From positions 1-7,434 of the forward strand of contig CAKQNZ010000101.1 of NCBI GenBank assembly GCA_934255435.1: a DNA stretch of 7,434 nucleotides, given 5' to 3'. This document shows positions 4,671 through 7,434 of the stretch, one piece after another. Numbering within the stretch: the first letter of the stretch is position 1; each line of letters starts with the position of its first letter. Made by a program: the position numbers and the translations under genes. The notes under the pieces were generated by a model. It had not been told where the DNA came from. It did no database searches and was given only the letters and a program-made list of their open reading frames with translations. The stretch is from an uncultured Clostridia bacterium (GTDB lineage: Bacteria > Bacillota > Clostridia > Peptostreptococcales > Anaerovoracaceae).

Positions 4671-7043
4671 ATGAACTACAAGCTGAGAAAAGTTTTAGCA
4701 GTGATAGTTTGCATCATCATCGCTGCTGGCTGGTACCTCACGATACAAGGTGCAGGTCCAGTCAAACCGATCAAAGACAGGATGCAGCTGGGCCTTGATA
4801 TCAAGGGCGGCGTGTATGTAGTAATGGAGGCAAAGAACACGAAGCTCACAGGGGATGAGCTGAGAGATGCCATGGAACAGACTCAGGCGGTCATCGAAGA
4901 ACGTGTCAACCAGATGGGCCTTGCAGAACCTGTAGTGACTATTGAAGGTGACAAGAGGATAAGGGTAGAGCTGCCTGGTGCAGAGGATGCTGACGAAGCT
5001 ATCCAGCAGATAGGCAAGACGGCACAGCTGCAGTTTGCACTGGCTGACGGTACGACTGTGCTGGACGGCAGCAGTGTCAAGAAGGCAGAAGTCACTACAG
5101 ACAGTGAAAGTGCAGGATATGCTGTATCGCTGCAGTTCGACAGCAGCGGATCAGATGCGTTTTATCAGGCAACACAGAAGGCGTACAGCGGTGCTGTAAA
5201 GTCCAGTGTTGATGGTGTAGGTGACAAAGCTATAATGATAATCCTTGATAATCAGATAATTTCAGCGCCTAACGTAAACGAGCCTATAAGCGGCGGAAAG
5301 TGCTCAATAACAGGCAAGTTCTCAAAAGAAGAAGCTTCGAACCTGGCAGCACTAATAAACGGCGGTTCACTTCCGCTTGAACTTGAAGAAGTGAACTCAT
5401 CGGTACAGTCTGCGAAGATCGGATACAATGCTCTGGAAATGAGTGTGTATGCAGGTCTTATAGGACTTGCCATAGTGTTGCTCCTTATGCTGGTGGCATA
5501 CAGAGGAATGGGTGTTGCAGCAGATCTGGCGCTGCTTCTTTATGTAGTGATAGTGCTGAATATAATGTCACTGATGGGTAGTGTACTTACGCTACCTGGA
5601 ATAGCGGGTATCATACTGTCCATAGGTATGGCGGTGGATGCCAACGTAGTAATATTTGCACGAATACGTGAAGAGATCATGAGTGGCAAGACTGTGAGAG
5701 TGGCGTGCCAGGATGGTTTCAAGCGTGCGCTGACTACAGTTGTCGATTCTCAGGTAACGACACTGATAGCTGCTGTCATCCTTTACGAGATAGGAACAAG
5801 TTCTGTAAAGGGATTCGCATGGACCTTCATGATAGGTATAGTTGTGAGCATTTTCACAGCAGTCGTTATAACACAGCTCTATATCGGGATCATGGCCAAC
5901 AGCAGAGTATTCAGCAAGAAGTCATTTTTCGGTATCAAACAGAACAATGAAGCATCGTTCCACATCAGCAGGACGCTGCATTTCATAAAGAATAGAAAGA
6001 TATTCTATGCAATATCGATCATAATACTGCTTGTAGGTCTGGGCTTTGGTATAGTCAGAGGTCTGAACTACGGTATAGATTTCACCGGTGGTACAATGAT
6101 ACAAATGGATATGGGTAAGACTGTCAAGACAGCGGATGTCGAAAAAGCTGTTTCGAAGTTCAAGCTGGATCCTGAGATAATATATTCAGGTGAAGACAAT
6201 AAACAGATAATGATAAGGACGATAAAGTCCCTGAACAGTGATGAAAGAGCGAAAGTCATAAGTGCTATAAACGAGAAATTCGGCACTACCGACAAGGATG
6301 TAGTGGCACAGGAACTGTTCGGTCCATCTGTCGGAAAGGAACTGCGTAACAATGCGATACTTGCAGTAGTGATAGCTGCAATATGTATGCTGATATACAT
6401 AAGATTCAGATTTTCACAGTGGAAATTCGGAGGAGCAGCGATACTCGGCGTGCTCCACGACGTGCTCATAGTAATAGCATTCTATGCGATATTCAATGTT
6501 ACTGTAAACAATCCGTTCATTGCGGGTATACTTACAGTAGTAGGTTATTCCATCAATGATACTATCGTTATATTTGACAGGATAAGAGAAAACCTCAGAT
6601 TCCACAGAAGCGGAGATCTGGCGGAGCTCATAGACACAAGTATAACCCAGACACTGGGAAGATCACTGATGACATCCGCTACAACGCTCATCGTCATGGT
6701 TCCTATGCTGATATTTGCAGGAGATGCTATAAGAGAGTTCATACTGCCTCTCATGGTAGGTGTACTTGCAGGAGCATATTCATCGATAGCTACATGCAGC
6801 CCGCTGTACTATGACTTCAGCAGAAAAACACATCTTTCAGACTACGAGAAGCATGTGCTGGCAAATACAAAGAAATCAAAGAAAAAAACAGCTCTGGAAG
6901 CACCTGCAGAAGAAAAAGAAAGCAGTGAGGCAACAGAGGCTCATGCTGCAAAGACAGCAGAAAACGAAAGTGCAAAAAAAGCAAAGAATGCCAGCAATCA
7001 GAAGAGATCTAAAAGATATGTAAAAGGCAATAATAAAAAGTAA
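4671..7043 (+). CDS. secDF: Fused protein translocase subunit SecDF
   Basis: This RND-superfamily membrane protein works with SecYEG and SecA, using the proton gradient to complete export of proteins across the cytoplasmic membrane. The 790-residue product joins SecD (about 1-425) and SecF (about 430-720), separate proteins in many bacteria. SecD half: TM1 (7-23), LGLDIKGG (40-47), the P1 extracytoplasmic domain to about 255, TM2-TM6, and GMAVDANVVIFARIREE in TM4 with D323. SecF half: TM7 near 440-460, GIDFTGG with D470, the P4 domain, TM8-TM12, and GYSINDTIVIFDRIRE with D630 and R664 in TLGRSL. These correspond to the proton-path Asp/Asp/Arg set known from Thermus SecDF, so it looks active. 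Residues 718-790 are a charged cytoplasmic tail; its last 22 residues hold ten Lys/Arg and no acidic residue. The start is supported by GGAGG at 4654-4658 and by TM1 beginning at once. The stop is followed 15 bases later by a RelA/SpoT-type gene. Confidence 0.97.
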   Translation: MNYKLRKVLAVIVCIIIAAGWYLTIQGAGPVKPIKDRMQLGLDIKGGVYVVMEAKNTKLTGDELRDAMEQTQAVIEERVNQMGLAEPVVTIEGDKRIRVELPGAEDADEAIQQIGKTAQLQFALADGTTVLDGSSVKKAEVTTDSESAGYAVSLQFDSSGSDAFYQATQKAYSGAVKSSVDGVGDKAIMIILDNQIISAPNVNEPISGGKCSITGKFSKEEASNLAALINGGSLPLELEEVNSSVQSAKIGYNALEMSVYAGLIGLAIVLLLMLVAYRGMGVAADLALLLYVVIVLNIMSLMGSVLTLPGIAGIILSIGMAVDANVVIFARIREEIMSGKTVRVACQDGFKRALTTVVDSQVTTLIAAVILYEIGTSSVKGFAWTFMIGIVVSIFTAVVITQLYIGIMANSRVFSKKSFFGIKQNNEASFHISRTLHFIKNRKIFYAISIIILLVGLGFGIVRGLNYGIDFTGGTMIQMDMGKTVKTADVEKAVSKFKLDPEIIYSGEDNKQIMIRTIKSLNSDERAKVISAINEKFGTTDKDVVAQELFGPSVGKELRNNAILAVVIAAICMLIYIRFRFSQWKFGGAAILGVLHDVLIVIAFYAIFNVTVNNPFIAGILTVVGYSINDTIVIFDRIRENLRFHRSGDLAELIDTSITQTLGRSLMTSATTLIVMVPMLIFAGDAIREFILPLMVGVLAGAYSSIATCSPLYYDFSRKTHLSDYEKHVLANTKKSKKKTALEAPAEEKESSEATEAHAAKTAENESAKKAKNASNQKRSKRYVKGNNKK

Positions 7044-7058
7044 GGTAAACAAGCAGTT

Positions 7059-7434
7059 ATGAAGAAGAAAAGCGAATTTCTGGAAACGATTCTAAAGTTT
7101 AATCCCAAATATGATATCGACCTGATAGGTCATGCCTATGATGTTGCGGAAGAAATGCATCGTGGACAGCTCAGAAAATCAGGTGAACCGTATCTCATAC
7201 ATCCTATGGCAGTAGCAGAAATACTGGCGGATCTGGGTATGGATGAAGAGACTATCGTAGCGGGACTTCTTCATGATGTAGTTGAAGACACACCGTATAC
7301 AAGAGAGCAGCTCATCGATGATTTCGGCGAGGAAGTGGAGCTCCTTGTAGACGGTGTTACCAAACTCGGTTCTCTGAAGTTTGAAAGCAAAGAGAAAAGG
7401 CAGGCGGAAAATCTCAGAAAGATGTTTCTGGCAA
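7059..7434 (+). CDS. relA: RelA/SpoT-type (p)ppGpp synthetase/hydrolase, 3'-truncated by window edge
   Basis: The ATG at 7059 opens a frame that runs off the window end after 125 codons. The visible part is the N-terminal HD hydrolase domain, which removes pyrophosphate from (p)ppGpp with Mn2+. Hallmarks are RGQLRKSGEPYLIHP (35-49) with H48, GLLHDVVEDT (69-78) with H72-D73 and E77-D78, and VDGVTKLG (97-104). These metal-binding and catalytic residues are present, so hydrolase activity is expected, as in the bifunctional Rel enzymes of Gram-positive bacteria. The synthetase, TGS and ACT domains would lie beyond the window and are not seen. The start is 15 bases after the secDF stop. The only Shine-Dalgarno-like bases are AAGG (7042-7045), overlapping the secDF stop codon and 13 bases from the ATG, so translation may be coupled to secDF and co-transcription is likely. 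In Bacillus, recJ and apt lie between secDF and relA; here they do not. Confidence 0.95.
   Translation, partial: MKKKSEFLETILKFNPKYDIDLIGHAYDVAEEMHRGQLRKSGEPYLIHPMAVAEILADLGMDEETIVAGLLHDVVEDTPYTREQLIDDFGEEVELLVDGVTKLGSLKFESKEKRQAENLRKMFLA

Overview
The window looks like ordinary chromosome from a low-to-mid GC Gram-positive anaerobe, most likely class Clostridia. The evidence is AGGAGG-type ribosome binding sites, a fused SecDF, a DUF3792/TIGR04086-type membrane protein beside yajC, a bifunctional RelA/SpoT-type enzyme just after secDF, a Gram-positive HAE1-type RND pump, and a strong preference for ATA isoleucine and AGA/AGG arginine codons. The genus cannot be fixed from the sequence alone.

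Layout. Bases 1-3214 (+) are the 3' part of a large RND-superfamily efflux permease whose start lies upstream of the window. It carries a roughly 180-residue helical insert. It converges, with an 18-base gap, on a minus-strand unit that reads, in its own direction: sigma-A promoter (4397-4369), tRNA-Leu(CAA) (4356-4270), yajC (4178-3702), a factor-independent terminator (3685-3652) and a small four-helix DUF3792-like membrane protein (3601-3233). A perfect 11-bp inverted repeat at 3226-3251 sits where the two converging genes end and contains the stop codon of the minus-strand gene. Rightward from the tRNA promoter there is a 163-base stretch with no gene I can support, then a probable promoter (4561-4589), a fused secDF (4671-7043) and, 15 bases later, the 5' part of a relA/spoT-type gene (7059 to the window end).

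How the genes fit together. YajC and SecDF are accessory parts of the SecYEG translocon; SecDF uses the proton gradient to help pull exported proteins across the membrane. In this genome they lie on opposite strands around a tRNA gene rather than in one operon. RelA/SpoT-type proteins make and degrade (p)ppGpp; placement near secDF recurs in Firmicutes. The RND pump is an evolutionary relative of SecDF but is not in the same transcription unit.

I see no phage, transposon, CRISPR array or defence cassette, and no clearly new system. The observations most worth a second look are the heptad-repeat insert in the RND pump, its altered proton-relay residues, the tRNA-to-yajC transcript with no convincing promoter of its own for yajC, and the oppositely charged tails of YajC and SecDF.
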